Assembly: GCA_019753375.1 (NCBI GenBank)
Contig: JAIELC010000114.1
Span: 1-44,461 of the forward strand
Direction: 5' to 3'
Source of the DNA: Sphingomonas sp.
GTDB taxonomy: Bacteria; Pseudomonadota; Alphaproteobacteria; Sphingomonadales; Sphingomonadaceae
DNA: 44,461 nt
Shown: positions 36,041-43,294 of the stretch, piece by piece
How positions within the stretch are numbered: position 1 is the first letter of the stretch
How the letters are laid out: each line of letters starts with the position of its first letter
The notes under the pieces: model-generated
Database searches by the model: none
Seen by the model: only the letters and a program-made list of their open reading frames with translations
What the model was told of the DNA's origin: nothing
Position numbers and translations under genes: made by a program

Positions 36041-36473
36041 GCAACATTCTACGCGGGATTGGCGCGGCTTAATCCCGAGATACGCGAGCCCAGTGGGCGG
36101 GTCACGGCCTGTGGCCCGCCCGACAACGCGCGAGCCGCAGGCAGGCGATGCCCCGCGCCATTGAGATGATCATGCTGAAACCATGACCTTGCAGTCGTGT
36201 GCGTTGGCGGTTTTTTTAGCGCAGCGCCCAATCAGCAATGATGCGTTTTGGTGATGGTGGATGGCAAGTTGCACCCGGTTAATCTCAATCCACCTGGCCC
36301 AAAGAACGGTCTGCTTTAGCGTCCCCTACCCTTCCAGTCCTTCAACCGCCACCCACCAAACAGCGCCACGTCGGGGTGATGCACGCCCGATGCTGACGTG
36401 GGTCGCGCCGGATGCGGCGGGGTGCCTGACCGGGCTTTGCTCCATCCCGTTACCTGATCCAGCGCGGGGAGGG
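36041..36473. other. Non-coding stretch between convergent nusG and the YghU-like gene
   Basis: These 433 bases hold no convincing gene on either strand. The only clear structure is the hairpin at 36095-36121. A run of seven T at 36213-36219 on the plus strand has no matching stem directly before it. A second signal may serve the minus-strand gene, but I see none that is clear. Confidence 0.6.
36095..36121 (+). terminator. Hairpin 55 bases after nusG
   Basis: GGGCGGGTCAC pairs with GTGGCCCGCCC (11 pairs, one wobble) around a 5-base loop. It lies between two converging genes, where a terminator is expected. There is no T-run directly after it, so it may work with Rho or as a 3'-end block. Confidence 0.5.
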
Positions 36474-37358
36474 CTAATCCGCCACCTCCGCCACCCGGTC
36501 GAAATCGCTCGCGTCATGGCGTTCCGCCAGTTGCTTGGCGGGGTCGCCGAACACGCGGTTGACGCGCGATCCGCGCTGTACGGGGGTGCGCGCGCCGATC
36601 TGGTCGGTCCAGCGTTGCAGGTTCCTATAGTCGTGGACGCCAAGGAACTCGCTGGCATTATAGGCGACGCGCAGGCCCGCCCCGTACCAGGGATAGATCG
36701 CCATGTCGGCAATCGTATATTCGTCGCCGATCATATATTCATGGCTGGCCAGATGCGTGTCGAGCACATGGAGCTGGCGCTTGGTTTCCATTGCATAGCG
36801 ATCGATTGGGTACTGCATCTTGTACGGCGCATAGGCGTAAAAATGGCCGAACCCGCCGCCCACAAAGGGGGTCGCGCCCATTTGCCACATCAGCCAGTTC
36901 ATCGTTTCGGCGCGTTTGTGGGTATCGGTCGGCAGGAACGCCCCGAATTTTTCGGCCAGATAGACCAGCATTGATCCGCTTTCGAACAGGCGCAGAACAG
37001 GATCAACCGAATGGTCGGCCATTGCCGGGATTTTTGAATTGGGGTTGAGCGCGACAAAGCCACTGCCGAACTGATCGCCCTGCCCGATATTGATCAGCCA
37101 CGCGTCATATTCCGCCCCGGCATGGCCCGCGGCGAGCAGCTCCTCCAGCATGATCGTCACCTTCACCCCGTTGGGCGTGCCGAGCGAATAGAGCTGGATC
37201 GGATGCTTGCCGACCGGCAGCTCCTTGTCGTGCGTCGCGCCCGAAATCGGCCGGTTGATGTTGGCGAACTGGCCGCCATTGCCCGGTTCCCACGTCCATA
37301 TGGCGGGCGGCACATAACCGGCGGGCTGGTTGTTGGCGGGATCGGGGGCGTCGGTCAT
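36474..37358 (-). CDS. yghU: Glutathione S-transferase family, YghU type
   Basis: A 294-residue cytosolic protein of the glutathione transferase fold, closest by pattern to YghU/YfcG disulfide-bond reductases. Long N-terminal extension (WTWEPGNGGQFANINRPISG), then a thioredoxin-like domain LYSLGTPNGVKVTIMLEEL with the Thr-Pro-Asn active-site form. The glutathione site NPNSKIPAM and FESGSMLVYLAEKFG follow, then the helical domain (MGDEYTIADMAIYPW form). GGAG is placed well before the ATG. It is inserted, on the opposite strand, inside the nusG-rplK interval. A twin palindrome lies 76-108 bases upstream. Confidence 0.92.
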   Translation of the reverse strand: MTDAPDPANNQPAGYVPPAIWTWEPGNGGQFANINRPISGATHDKELPVGKHPIQLYSLGTPNGVKVTIMLEELLAAGHAGAEYDAWLINIGQGDQFGSGFVALNPNSKIPAMADHSVDPVLRLFESGSMLVYLAEKFGAFLPTDTHKRAETMNWLMWQMGATPFVGGGFGHFYAYAPYKMQYPIDRYAMETKRQLHVLDTHLASHEYMIGDEYTIADMAIYPWYGAGLRVAYNASEFLGVHDYRNLQRWTDQIGARTPVQRGSRVNRVFGDPAKQLAERHDASDFDRVAEVAD

Positions 37359-37430
37359 GGCCTGTCTCCATCGGGGCGTGCTTGCTTGAAAGCGCTAGCG
37401 GGTGAAAGCGCAATATGGGGCGCGGCGCAA

Positions 37431-37468
37431 GCTTCGCCACTGGCGATCATGGTTGCCACTGGCGAAGC
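37431..37468. promoter_or_regulatory. Twin palindromic operator-like element
   Basis: Two near-identical palindromes, TCGCCACTGGCGA (37434-37446, perfect about a central C) and TTGCCACTGGCGAA (37453-37466, one mismatch), have centres 19 bases apart. The whole block is also bounded by the inverted pair GCTTCGCCA and TGGCGAAGC. This is a typical layout for a dimeric repressor or activator binding cooperatively. It lies in the divergent region between the YghU-like gene and rplK. Confidence 0.55.
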
Positions 37469-37639
37469 AAATCGATCGTTGCAGCACGGCGCGGTATCGG
37501 CTAAGGGCCCGCTCTTCCAACGCTAAAGCAATGGATTTTCGCGCGGGAGGCTGTTCCCCCAGGGGCTGCCGCTTGAACCGCTAAACTTGAACCGGGCGCG
37601 CGGGTTATTGCTCGTGTCGCCCAACTACAGAGTGAGTAG

Positions 37640-38071
37640 ATGGCTAAGAAAATTACCGGCTATATCAAGCTGCAGGTGCCGGCCGGCGCCGCCAACCCTT
37701 CACCCCCGATCGGCCCGGCCCTGGGTCAGCGCGGCGTGAACATCATGGAATTCTGCAAGGCGTTCAACGCCGCGACCGGCGACCTGGAAAAGGCCATGCC
37801 GATCCCGACGATCATTACCGTCTATGCCGATCGCAGCTTTTCTTTCGTCACCAAGACGCCACCAGCCACATTCCTGATCAAGAAAGCGGCTAACCTGAAG
37901 TCGGGTTCGAAGGAACCGGGCAAGGTGTCTGCCGGCAAGATCGCGCGCTCCAAGCTTGCCGAGATCGCTGCGGTGAAGATGAAAGACCTGAACGCCAACG
38001 ACATTGAAGCGGCAACCCGCATCATCGAAGGCAGCGCCCGCGCAATGGGCCTCGACGTGGTGGAGGGCTGA
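37640..38071 (+). CDS. rplK: 50S ribosomal protein L11
   Basis: Protein of the GTPase-associated centre, binding 23S rRNA with L10-L12. The 143 residues start [16 protein letters not shown] and contain [20 protein letters not shown] (proline-rich switch) and the C-terminal RNA-binding domain ending [14 protein letters not shown]. Length is standard. It ends 4 bases before rplA, whose ribosome site GGAGGG lies in its last codons. The 5' region (37359-37639) contains a direct repeat CTTGAACCG at 37572 and 37586, of unknown meaning. Confidence 0.99.
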   Translation: MAKKITGYIKLQVPAGAANPSPPIGPALGQRGVNIMEFCKAFNAATGDLEKAMPIPTIITVYADRSFSFVTKTPPATFLIKKAANLKSGSKEPGKVSAGKIARSKLAEIAAVKMKDLNANDIEAATRIIEGSARAMGLDVVEG

Positions 38072-38075
38072 TCCG

Positions 38076-38771
38076 ATGACCAAGCTGACCAAAAAGGCCA
38101 AGACATTGGCCACCGCAGTAGACGCCAACAAGCTGTACGCAATCGACGAAGCGATCGCGCTGGCCAAGGCAAATGCCACGTCGAAGTTCGACGAAACCAT
38201 CGAAGTCGCGATGAACCTGGGCGTTGACCCGCGTCACGCCGACCAGATGGTGCGCGGCGTCGTGACGCTGCCCAAGGGCACCGGCAAGACGGTGCGCGTC
38301 GGCGTGTTCGCCAAGGGCCCCAAGGCAGACGAAGCCCGCGAAGCAGGTGCCGATGTGGTGGGTGCCGAAGACCTGATGGAAATCGTTCAGGGCGGCAAGA
38401 TCGAGTTTGACCGCTGCATCGCGACGCCAGACATGATGGGCGTCGTCGGACGGCTGGGTAAGGTGCTGGGTCCCAAGGGACTGATGCCAAACCCAAAGCT
38501 GGGCACCGTGACGATGAACGTGGCCGAAGCCGTGAAGGCAGCCAAGGGTGGCCAGATCGAATACCGTGTCGAAAAGGCCGGTATCATCCATTCGGGCATC
38601 GGCAAGGCAAGCTTTCCCGCCGAAGATTTGCGCGCCAATTTCGACGCGCTGCTTGACGCGGTGGTCAAGGCCAAGCCAGCCGGCGCCAAGGGCAAATACG
38701 TCAAGAAAATCGCCGTCAGCTCAACGATGGGCGCGGGCGTAAAGGTCGATACGGCCGATATCGCCGCCTGA
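38076..38771 (+). CDS. rplA: 50S ribosomal protein L1
   Basis: L1-stalk protein, also usually the translational repressor of the rplK-rplA message. The 231-residue product shows [17 protein letters not shown] at the N-terminus, [16 protein letters not shown] core ([15 protein letters not shown]), [17 protein letters not shown], and C-terminal [16 protein letters not shown]. The frame is open to 38004 inside rplK, but the ATG at 38076 has the ribosome site and family start. A strong terminator follows 37 bases later, so rplKA is its own unit. Confidence 0.99.
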   Translation: MTKLTKKAKTLATAVDANKLYAIDEAIALAKANATSKFDETIEVAMNLGVDPRHADQMVRGVVTLPKGTGKTVRVGVFAKGPKADEAREAGADVVGAEDLMEIVQGGKIEFDRCIATPDMMGVVGRLGKVLGPKGLMPNPKLGTVTMNVAEAVKAAKGGQIEYRVEKAGIIHSGIGKASFPAEDLRANFDALLDAVVKAKPAGAKGKYVKKIAVSSTMGAGVKVDTADIAA

Positions 38772-38808
38772 TCGACCAAGGCGTCATCACGGATGACAGA
38801 CTGTAACA

Positions 38809-38836
38809 GGGGCCGGAAGCAATTCCGGCCCCTTTT
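38809..38836 (+). terminator. Intrinsic terminator after rplA
   Basis: GGGGCCGGAA and TTCCGGCCCC form a perfect 10-bp stem around a GCAA tetraloop (GNRA type), followed by TTTT. It separates the rplK-rplA unit from rplJ-rplL. Confidence 0.88.
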
Positions 38837-38876
38837 GCATGCGCCACGGTACTCGGGGAGCACGGCGTATCTGCCG

Positions 38877-38904
38877 TTGACTTTCGCACGCTTCCCGCTA
38901 ATGC
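38877..38904 (+). promoter_or_regulatory. Candidate rplJ promoter
   Basis: TTGACT (38877-38882) and TAATGC (38899-38904) are separated by 16 bases. Transcription would begin about 35 bases before the L10-leader-like fold. The preceding terminator makes a separate promoter here necessary. Confidence 0.55.
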
Positions 38905-38944
38905 CCGGCCCGCACCCAAGCCGTGAGTTCGCTTACGGTGCGGG

Positions 38945-39005
38945 TTCCGTCCGAGACAGCAGGTGGCCGGGGTTTGCCCGTCCTTAATCTCCTGCCGAGA
39001 CGGGG
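38945..39005 (+). ncRNA. L10-leader-like autoregulatory RNA
   Basis: In the 5' leader of rplJ, an outer stem CCGTC/GACGG, a middle stem GCAGG/CCTGC and an inner stem CGGG/CCCG around a GTTTG loop are stacked. Conserved-looking internal loops CGAGACA, and TTAATCT before CCTGCCGAGAC, separate them. This resembles the known L10 leader, where the L10-L12 complex binds a kinked stem and represses its own synthesis. A covariance search would settle it. Confidence 0.6.
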
Positions 39006-39098
39006 AATGGATTTTTGCCGGTCTGCGGTTTATCCGCGCCCGGTCTGCCCGTGCATTGCGCGCGGTCATGTCTCCCATGCCCCATCGAACGGACATAC

Positions 39099-39175
39099 CC
39101 GGTGAGCAGGATGATCCTGCTCGCCGGTTTTGAACCGGGCCTTTGTCGTGCGCCGCGTGCGCGCAGCAAAGGTTC
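39099..39175 (+). promoter_or_regulatory. Two further hairpins in the rplJ leader
   Basis: A 13-pair stem (CCGGTGAGCAGGA with TCCTGCTCGCCGG, loop TGA) spans 39099-39127. A second stem follows in which GAAC and CTTTG, separated by a 5-base bulge, pair with CAAAGGTTC (39132-39175). They end 18 bases before the rplJ ATG and may shape translation or hold a second binding site. Their role is inferred only. Confidence 0.45.
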
Positions 39176-39193
39176 AAAAACGTGGAGAATGGC

Positions 39194-39709
39194 ATGGATC
39201 GTGCTCAAAAGGCCGAGTTCGTCGCCGAGCTGAACAAGACTTTTTCTGAAGTTTCCGTTGTCGTCGTGACGCGGAACCATGGCCTGACTGTTGCGCAGTC
39301 AAGCGATCTTCGGAACAAGATGCGGGACGCAGGCGCGACCTATAAGGTCTCGAAGAACAAGCTTGCCAAGATCGCGCTGGGCGGCACCGACTATCTCTCG
39401 CTGGGCGATATGCTCACCGGGCCGGTCGGTCTCGCCTCCTCAATCGATCCGGTTGCCGCAGCCAAGGTTGCGGTCGAGTTTGCGAAGACGAACGACAAGT
39501 TCGAAATCGTTGGCGGATCGATGGGCGCGACGCTTCTCAACGTCGATGGTGTTAAGGCACTCGCGACGATGCCGTCGCTGGATGAACTGCGTGCGAAGAT
39601 CGTAGGCCTGCTGGTGGCACCTGCCACCAAGCTTGCGACCATCACCCAGGCTCCGGCGGCCCAGATCGCCCGCGTGCTCAGCGCCTATGCGACGAAAGAG
39701 GCAGCTTAA
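39194..39709 (+). CDS. rplJ: 50S ribosomal protein L10
   Basis: Base of the L7/L12 stalk. The 171-residue protein begins [17 protein letters not shown], has [20 protein letters not shown] and [12 protein letters not shown] typical of L10, and ends in the helix that carries L7/L12 dimers ([15 protein letters not shown]). The ATG with GGAG seven bases before it is chosen over an in-frame upstream start at 39143 within the leader hairpin. The long structured leader suggests autogenous control. Confidence 0.98.
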   Translation: MDRAQKAEFVAELNKTFSEVSVVVVTRNHGLTVAQSSDLRNKMRDAGATYKVSKNKLAKIALGGTDYLSLGDMLTGPVGLASSIDPVAAAKVAVEFAKTNDKFEIVGGSMGATLLNVDGVKALATMPSLDELRAKIVGLLVAPATKLATITQAPAAQIARVLSAYATKEAA

Positions 39710-39721
39710 GACTTGAACCGG

Positions 39722-39743
39722 GCCCCGGGCTGACCGGGGCTTT
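39722..39743 (+). terminator. Attenuator-like hairpin between rplJ and rplL
   Basis: GCCCCGG pairs with CCGGGGC around a GCTGA loop and is followed by TTT. The T-run is short, so partial termination or an RNA-processing site is likelier than a full stop. The spacing leaves a clean GGAG ribosome site for rplL. Confidence 0.45.
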
Positions 39744-39772
39744 CGTGACGCATTATTGATTGGAGATACAAC

Positions 39773-40153
39773 ATGGCAGACCTGAACAAGCTCGTCGACG
39801 CACTGAGCGAACTGACCGTCCTGGAAGCAGCTGAACTTTCGAAGCTGCTCGAAGAAAAGTGGGGCGTGAGCGCCGCAGCAGCGGTTGCCGTTGCAGCGCC
39901 TGGTGGCGGTGGCGGTGCCGCTGCACCCGCAGCCGAAGAAAAGACCGAATTCGACGTCATCCTGACCGGCGACGGCGGCAAGAAGATCAACGTCATCAAG
40001 GAAGTCCGCGCCATCACCGGCCTGGGTCTGACCGAAGCAAAGACGCTGGTCGAAGCAGCCCCGAAGGCCGTCAAGGAAGGCGTGTCGAAGGACGAAGCCG
40101 AGAAGGTCAAGAAGCAGCTTGAAGAAGCTGGCGCGACCGTGGAGCTTAAGTAA
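39773..40153 (+). CDS. rplL: 50S ribosomal protein L7/L12
   Basis: Multi-copy stalk protein that recruits translation GTPases. The 126 residues have the N-terminal dimerisation domain ([25 protein letters not shown]), the flexible Ala/Gly/Pro hinge (about 35-57) and the factor-binding C-terminal domain ([21 protein letters not shown], then [19 protein letters not shown]). GGAG precedes the ATG. A strong terminator follows, so rpoB is not simply the next gene of this message. Confidence 0.99.
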   Translation: MADLNKLVDALSELTVLEAAELSKLLEEKWGVSAAAAVAVAAPGGGGGAAAPAAEEKTEFDVILTGDGGKKINVIKEVRAITGLGLTEAKTLVEAAPKAVKEGVSKDEAEKVKKQLEEAGATVELK

Positions 40154-40161
40154 GCTCATCG

Positions 40162-40181
40162 GTCATCGGTTCGCCGATGAC
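40162..40181 (+). other. UUCG-capped hairpin after rplL
   Basis: GTCATCGG and CCGATGAC form a perfect 8-bp stem around TTCG, the very stable UUCG-type tetraloop. It lies 8 bases after the rplL stop and before the terminator, and could protect the 3' end of the message. Confidence 0.6.
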
Positions 40182-40196
40182 ACGCGACAAAATTCA

Positions 40197-40230
40197 GGCG
40201 GCCCTGCAGATTGCAGGGCCGCCTTTTTTT
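40197..40230 (+). terminator. Strong intrinsic terminator after rplL
   Basis: GGCGGCCCTGCA and TGCAGGGCCGCC pair perfectly over 12 bp around a 3-base loop and are followed by seven T. This is the best terminator in the window and closes the rplJ-rplL unit. Confidence 0.93.
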
Positions 40231-40300
40231 CGGCCGCTACGGGCTAGCGTGGGATCAATATCCTTGCTTAGGGATGATGGCCCAAAGAACGAGGTTCCCA

Positions 40301-41026
40301 GTGAGTGATTTGAAGTTGGCCGCCAGTGATCACATCACCTGGTTTCATTCGTTCAGGCTACCCGATGGTGACATCATTCGGGGATGGAAATCGATCGAGA
40401 CATTGGAGTCCGAAGCCAAGATGATTTTCCGCGACGACCTGTCCGGAAAATCAGTCCTCGATATTGGCGCCTGGGACGGGTATTTTTCGTTTGAGGCAGA
40501 AAAGCGTGGCGCTTCCGACGTGCTGGCCACCGACCATTTCTGCTGGTCCGGGCCCGGTTGGGGGACCAAGGCTGGTTTCGAGGAAATGCATCGCCGGTTG
40601 GGATCGTCGGTGCGATCGCATGATGTCGACGTGATGAGCCTGACGCCGGATGAATTCGGCACGTTTGACGTCGTCCTGCTCCTTGGCGTGCTCTACCATG
40701 TTACGGACGTTTTCCGTCACCTGGAGGCCGCCGCGGCCATGTGCCACGACCATCTGGTTATTGAGACGTTGACGACGCTAATCGAAGATCCCCTGCCCAT
40801 TGCGCGCTTCATCGAACCAGATGAGTTCGGCGGCGATCCAACCAATTACTGGATTCCGAACCCGGCATTGCTGCGCCTGATGCTGGCGCGCTTTGGTTTC
40901 AGCAAAGTGGAATTCATGCTGACGAGTCCACCGTCATTGGCAAAGCGACTCGCCCGCAGATTGACGCGCCCGGCCAGCAAACGCCGGAAGAGCGCTCCAC
41001 GGCTCATAGTGCATGCTTATCGGTAA
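40301..41026 (+). CDS. SAM-dependent methyltransferase (DUF1698/CmoB-like fold)
   Basis: Class I methyltransferase of 241 residues. The SAM-binding motif I is SVLDIGAWDGYFSFEAEKRGA at about 52-72. An acidic ATDHF follows, and FDVVLLLGVLYHVTD is the post-I motif pattern seen in the CmoB/DUF1698 group. The N-terminal WFHSFRLPDG also fits that group. The substrate is unknown; a small molecule or sugar is as likely as tRNA. I chose the GTG at 40301 because GAGG stands 10 bases before it; in-frame ATGs at 40274/40277 lack a site. The basic C-terminal tail is odd. It is inserted between rplL and rpoB. Confidence 0.82.
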   Translation: MSDLKLAASDHITWFHSFRLPDGDIIRGWKSIETLESEAKMIFRDDLSGKSVLDIGAWDGYFSFEAEKRGASDVLATDHFCWSGPGWGTKAGFEEMHRRLGSSVRSHDVDVMSLTPDEFGTFDVVLLLGVLYHVTDVFRHLEAAAAMCHDHLVIETLTTLIEDPLPIARFIEPDEFGGDPTNYWIPNPALLRLMLARFGFSKVEFMLTSPPSLAKRLARRLTRPASKRRKSAPRLIVHAYR

Positions 41027-41095
41027 CAGCTTTGCATGGCGCAGGACGGGGTTTGTGATCTCGCGTCTTTTCACCCGGCCAACGGCGATGGGGGC

Positions 41096-42997
41096 TTATT
41101 CCCCCGCCACCACCGGCAACCATACCGCGCTGGGCGTCGCACCGCCGCGCATCAGCGTCACCGTCGCTTTCTGGTAATCAGCCTTTTTCGCCAGAAAAAT
41201 GTTGGGCACATAGGTCTGCGGGTTGCGGTCATAGAGCGGGAACAGGCTTGACTGGACCTGCACCATGATGCGGTGGCCAGGCTGGAAAACGTGATTTACC
41301 GTTGGCAGCCGGAATTTATATTCCTGTACCTTACCCGCCGGGATGGCGCTGGGATGTTCGAAACTCTGCCGATATCTGCCCCGGAAAATATCCAGGCTGA
41401 CCGCCAGCTGGTAGCCGCCCATTTTCGGATCGGCGACATTTTCTGCCGGGAAAACATCGATCACCTTGACGACAAAATCGCCGTCGGTGCCCGTTGTCTT
41501 GGCAAACAGATCCGCGATCGGCGCGCCGGAAACGCGGACCGCCTTGGTCAGCACCGGGGTTGCATAAGTCATCACATCCGGGCGGCCATCGGCGCTGCGC
41601 TGATCCTGCACCAACCATTCACCCCAGCGCCCGTCGTTGAAGTTTACCGGACGCGGCAAATGCGGGACCGGCTTGGCAGGATCGGAGACATAGCTGTCCC
41701 CCCCTTCCCCCGCCTTGTCAAAGCCCAGAGCGCCATCGGCCTGCAGAAAGATTGGCTTCATCGGTGACGCGCAGCCGCTGTCACAGGCGAGCGGCCAGGT
41801 CGCAAAGCGATCCCAATGGTTTTCGCCGGTGTTGTAAATGGCCGCCGCGGGCAACGTGACGGCGGGGCCATCCTTCAGATACTGGTTGAAGAAGGGGACG
41901 ACCATGTCTTCGCGGAATTGCTGTGCGGTATCGCCATTCCATTTGAACGGTCCCAGTTCCCGCCCCTCACGGTTGACCTGGCTGTGCCGCCAGGGCCCCA
42001 TGACCAGGTGGTTGTTGCCCATATGCCCCGCGCCTTTCAGCGCTTCCCAGGCGTGAATCGCACCGTACATATCCTCCTGATCCCACAGCCCCTGTTCCCA
42101 GATGGTCGGGACGTTTGACGGATTGGCGGCGAGCATCTTGTCCAGCGCCTGGCCCTGCCACCAACCATCATAGCTGGTATGCGCTATCATCCGCTGCCAC
42201 GCCGGCAGCTGATCAAAGCCCGATTTCCTGGCCCAGTCGCCCGCCGATCCGATATCGCGGAACTGATCGTAATCGTCGTAAATCCCCGACGGCGGTTCCT
42301 TGCCATCGCCCTTGTACCCCGTCTGCGCCGCGATCCAGCCAATATTGGCGAGCCGGAACGCGCCGTAGTGGAACCAGTCATCGCCCATCCAGCCATCAAT
42401 CATCGGGCTTTCGGGCGCCGCGACCTTCAGCGCCGGGTGCGGCGCGAGCAGCGCCATGACCACGGTAAAGCCTTCATAGGATGATCCGATCATCCCTACC
42501 TTGCCGTTCGATTCGGGCAGGTTCGCCTTGGTCACCAGCCAGTCGATCGTGTCATAGGCGTCGGTGATATGATCAACCTTGGTCGTGTTGAGCGGCCCGA
42601 CCGGCGGGCGGGTGACGATATAATCACCTTCCGAGCCATATTTGCCGCGAATGTCCTGATAAACCCGGATATATCCGGCTTTGACGAAGGGTTCATCGGC
42701 CAGCGGCAGCGCCGACAGCAGCGACGGGCTGTCCGACCGGCTTGCCCGGGCCGCCGCATTATAGGGGGTGCGTGTCAGCAATATCGGCGCATTGCTGGCG
42801 CCCTTGGGGATCATGACGACGGTGTAGAGCTTCACCCCGTCGCGCATCGGAATCATCGCTTCGCGCTTGATGTAATCGCGATTTTCAATCGGCGGGGCGA
42901 ATTTGGCGGGAACATCGCCGCCAACCGGCATATCCTGCGCGATCGCGGGCGATAGCGCCAGCAGGGTAACGCTCGTCATCAAGAACAGCTTTTTCAT
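41096..42997 (-). CDS. Secreted CocE/NonD hydrolase, alpha-amino-acid ester hydrolase-like
   Basis: A 633-residue exported serine hydrolase. It has a signal peptide (MKKLFLMTSVTLLALSPAIA) and an alpha/beta-hydrolase domain with nucleophile motif GSSYEG (Ser173). The ESPMIDGWMGDDWFHYGAF segment is strongly like alpha-amino-acid ester hydrolases that act on beta-lactam precursors. A C-terminal jelly-roll domain includes RVSGAPIADLF and PGHRIMVQVQSSLFPLYDRNPQ. Related families are glutaryl-7-ACA acylase and cocaine esterase, and natural substrates are mostly unknown. GAGGGG lies just before the ATG at 42997; the frame is open further to 43075 but without a signal peptide. It converges with the methyltransferase gene and diverges from rpoB. 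Confidence 0.87.
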   Translation of the reverse strand: MKKLFLMTSVTLLALSPAIAQDMPVGGDVPAKFAPPIENRDYIKREAMIPMRDGVKLYTVVMIPKGASNAPILLTRTPYNAAARASRSDSPSLLSALPLADEPFVKAGYIRVYQDIRGKYGSEGDYIVTRPPVGPLNTTKVDHITDAYDTIDWLVTKANLPESNGKVGMIGSSYEGFTVVMALLAPHPALKVAAPESPMIDGWMGDDWFHYGAFRLANIGWIAAQTGYKGDGKEPPSGIYDDYDQFRDIGSAGDWARKSGFDQLPAWQRMIAHTSYDGWWQGQALDKMLAANPSNVPTIWEQGLWDQEDMYGAIHAWEALKGAGHMGNNHLVMGPWRHSQVNREGRELGPFKWNGDTAQQFREDMVVPFFNQYLKDGPAVTLPAAAIYNTGENHWDRFATWPLACDSGCASPMKPIFLQADGALGFDKAGEGGDSYVSDPAKPVPHLPRPVNFNDGRWGEWLVQDQRSADGRPDVMTYATPVLTKAVRVSGAPIADLFAKTTGTDGDFVVKVIDVFPAENVADPKMGGYQLAVSLDIFRGRYRQSFEHPSAIPAGKVQEYKFRLPTVNHVFQPGHRIMVQVQSSLFPLYDRNPQTYVPNIFLAKKADYQKATVTLMRGGATPSAVWLPVVAGE

Positions 42998-43294
42998 GGG
43001 CCCCTCAGCATCAGTGGTGGCGCCATAGTGGCGTGTTGACCGGGTAAGGCAATAGCGGTCCCCGGCATTTGACACGATCCAACAGCGTTCCTATATGGCC
43101 TATTCCACCTCAGCATTCGGGAAATGATGCGCCGTCGCGCAGTGCATCGATCGTATTGATTGCGAAGGGTTTATAGACGCCACAAGCTGCGGTTCGCCGA
43201 TTATCCGGGGAACACGCGGCTTTTTGTGTCTGTACTGCACGCCTGATCCGGAGGGTTCCGGACCAAAATTCTGGCTGATGAGGCAAAAAACTCC

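Noticed and set aside
41093..41108. GGGGG/CCCCC hairpin over the stop codon of the ester hydrolase-like gene
   Set aside because: Five pairs, no T-run on the minus strand, partly coding; not listed as a terminator.
43247..43262. TCCGGA-GGGT-TCCGGA inverted repeat before rpoB
   Set aside because: Only a 5-6 bp stem with no T-run and no clear link to a promoter; likely chance in GC-rich DNA.
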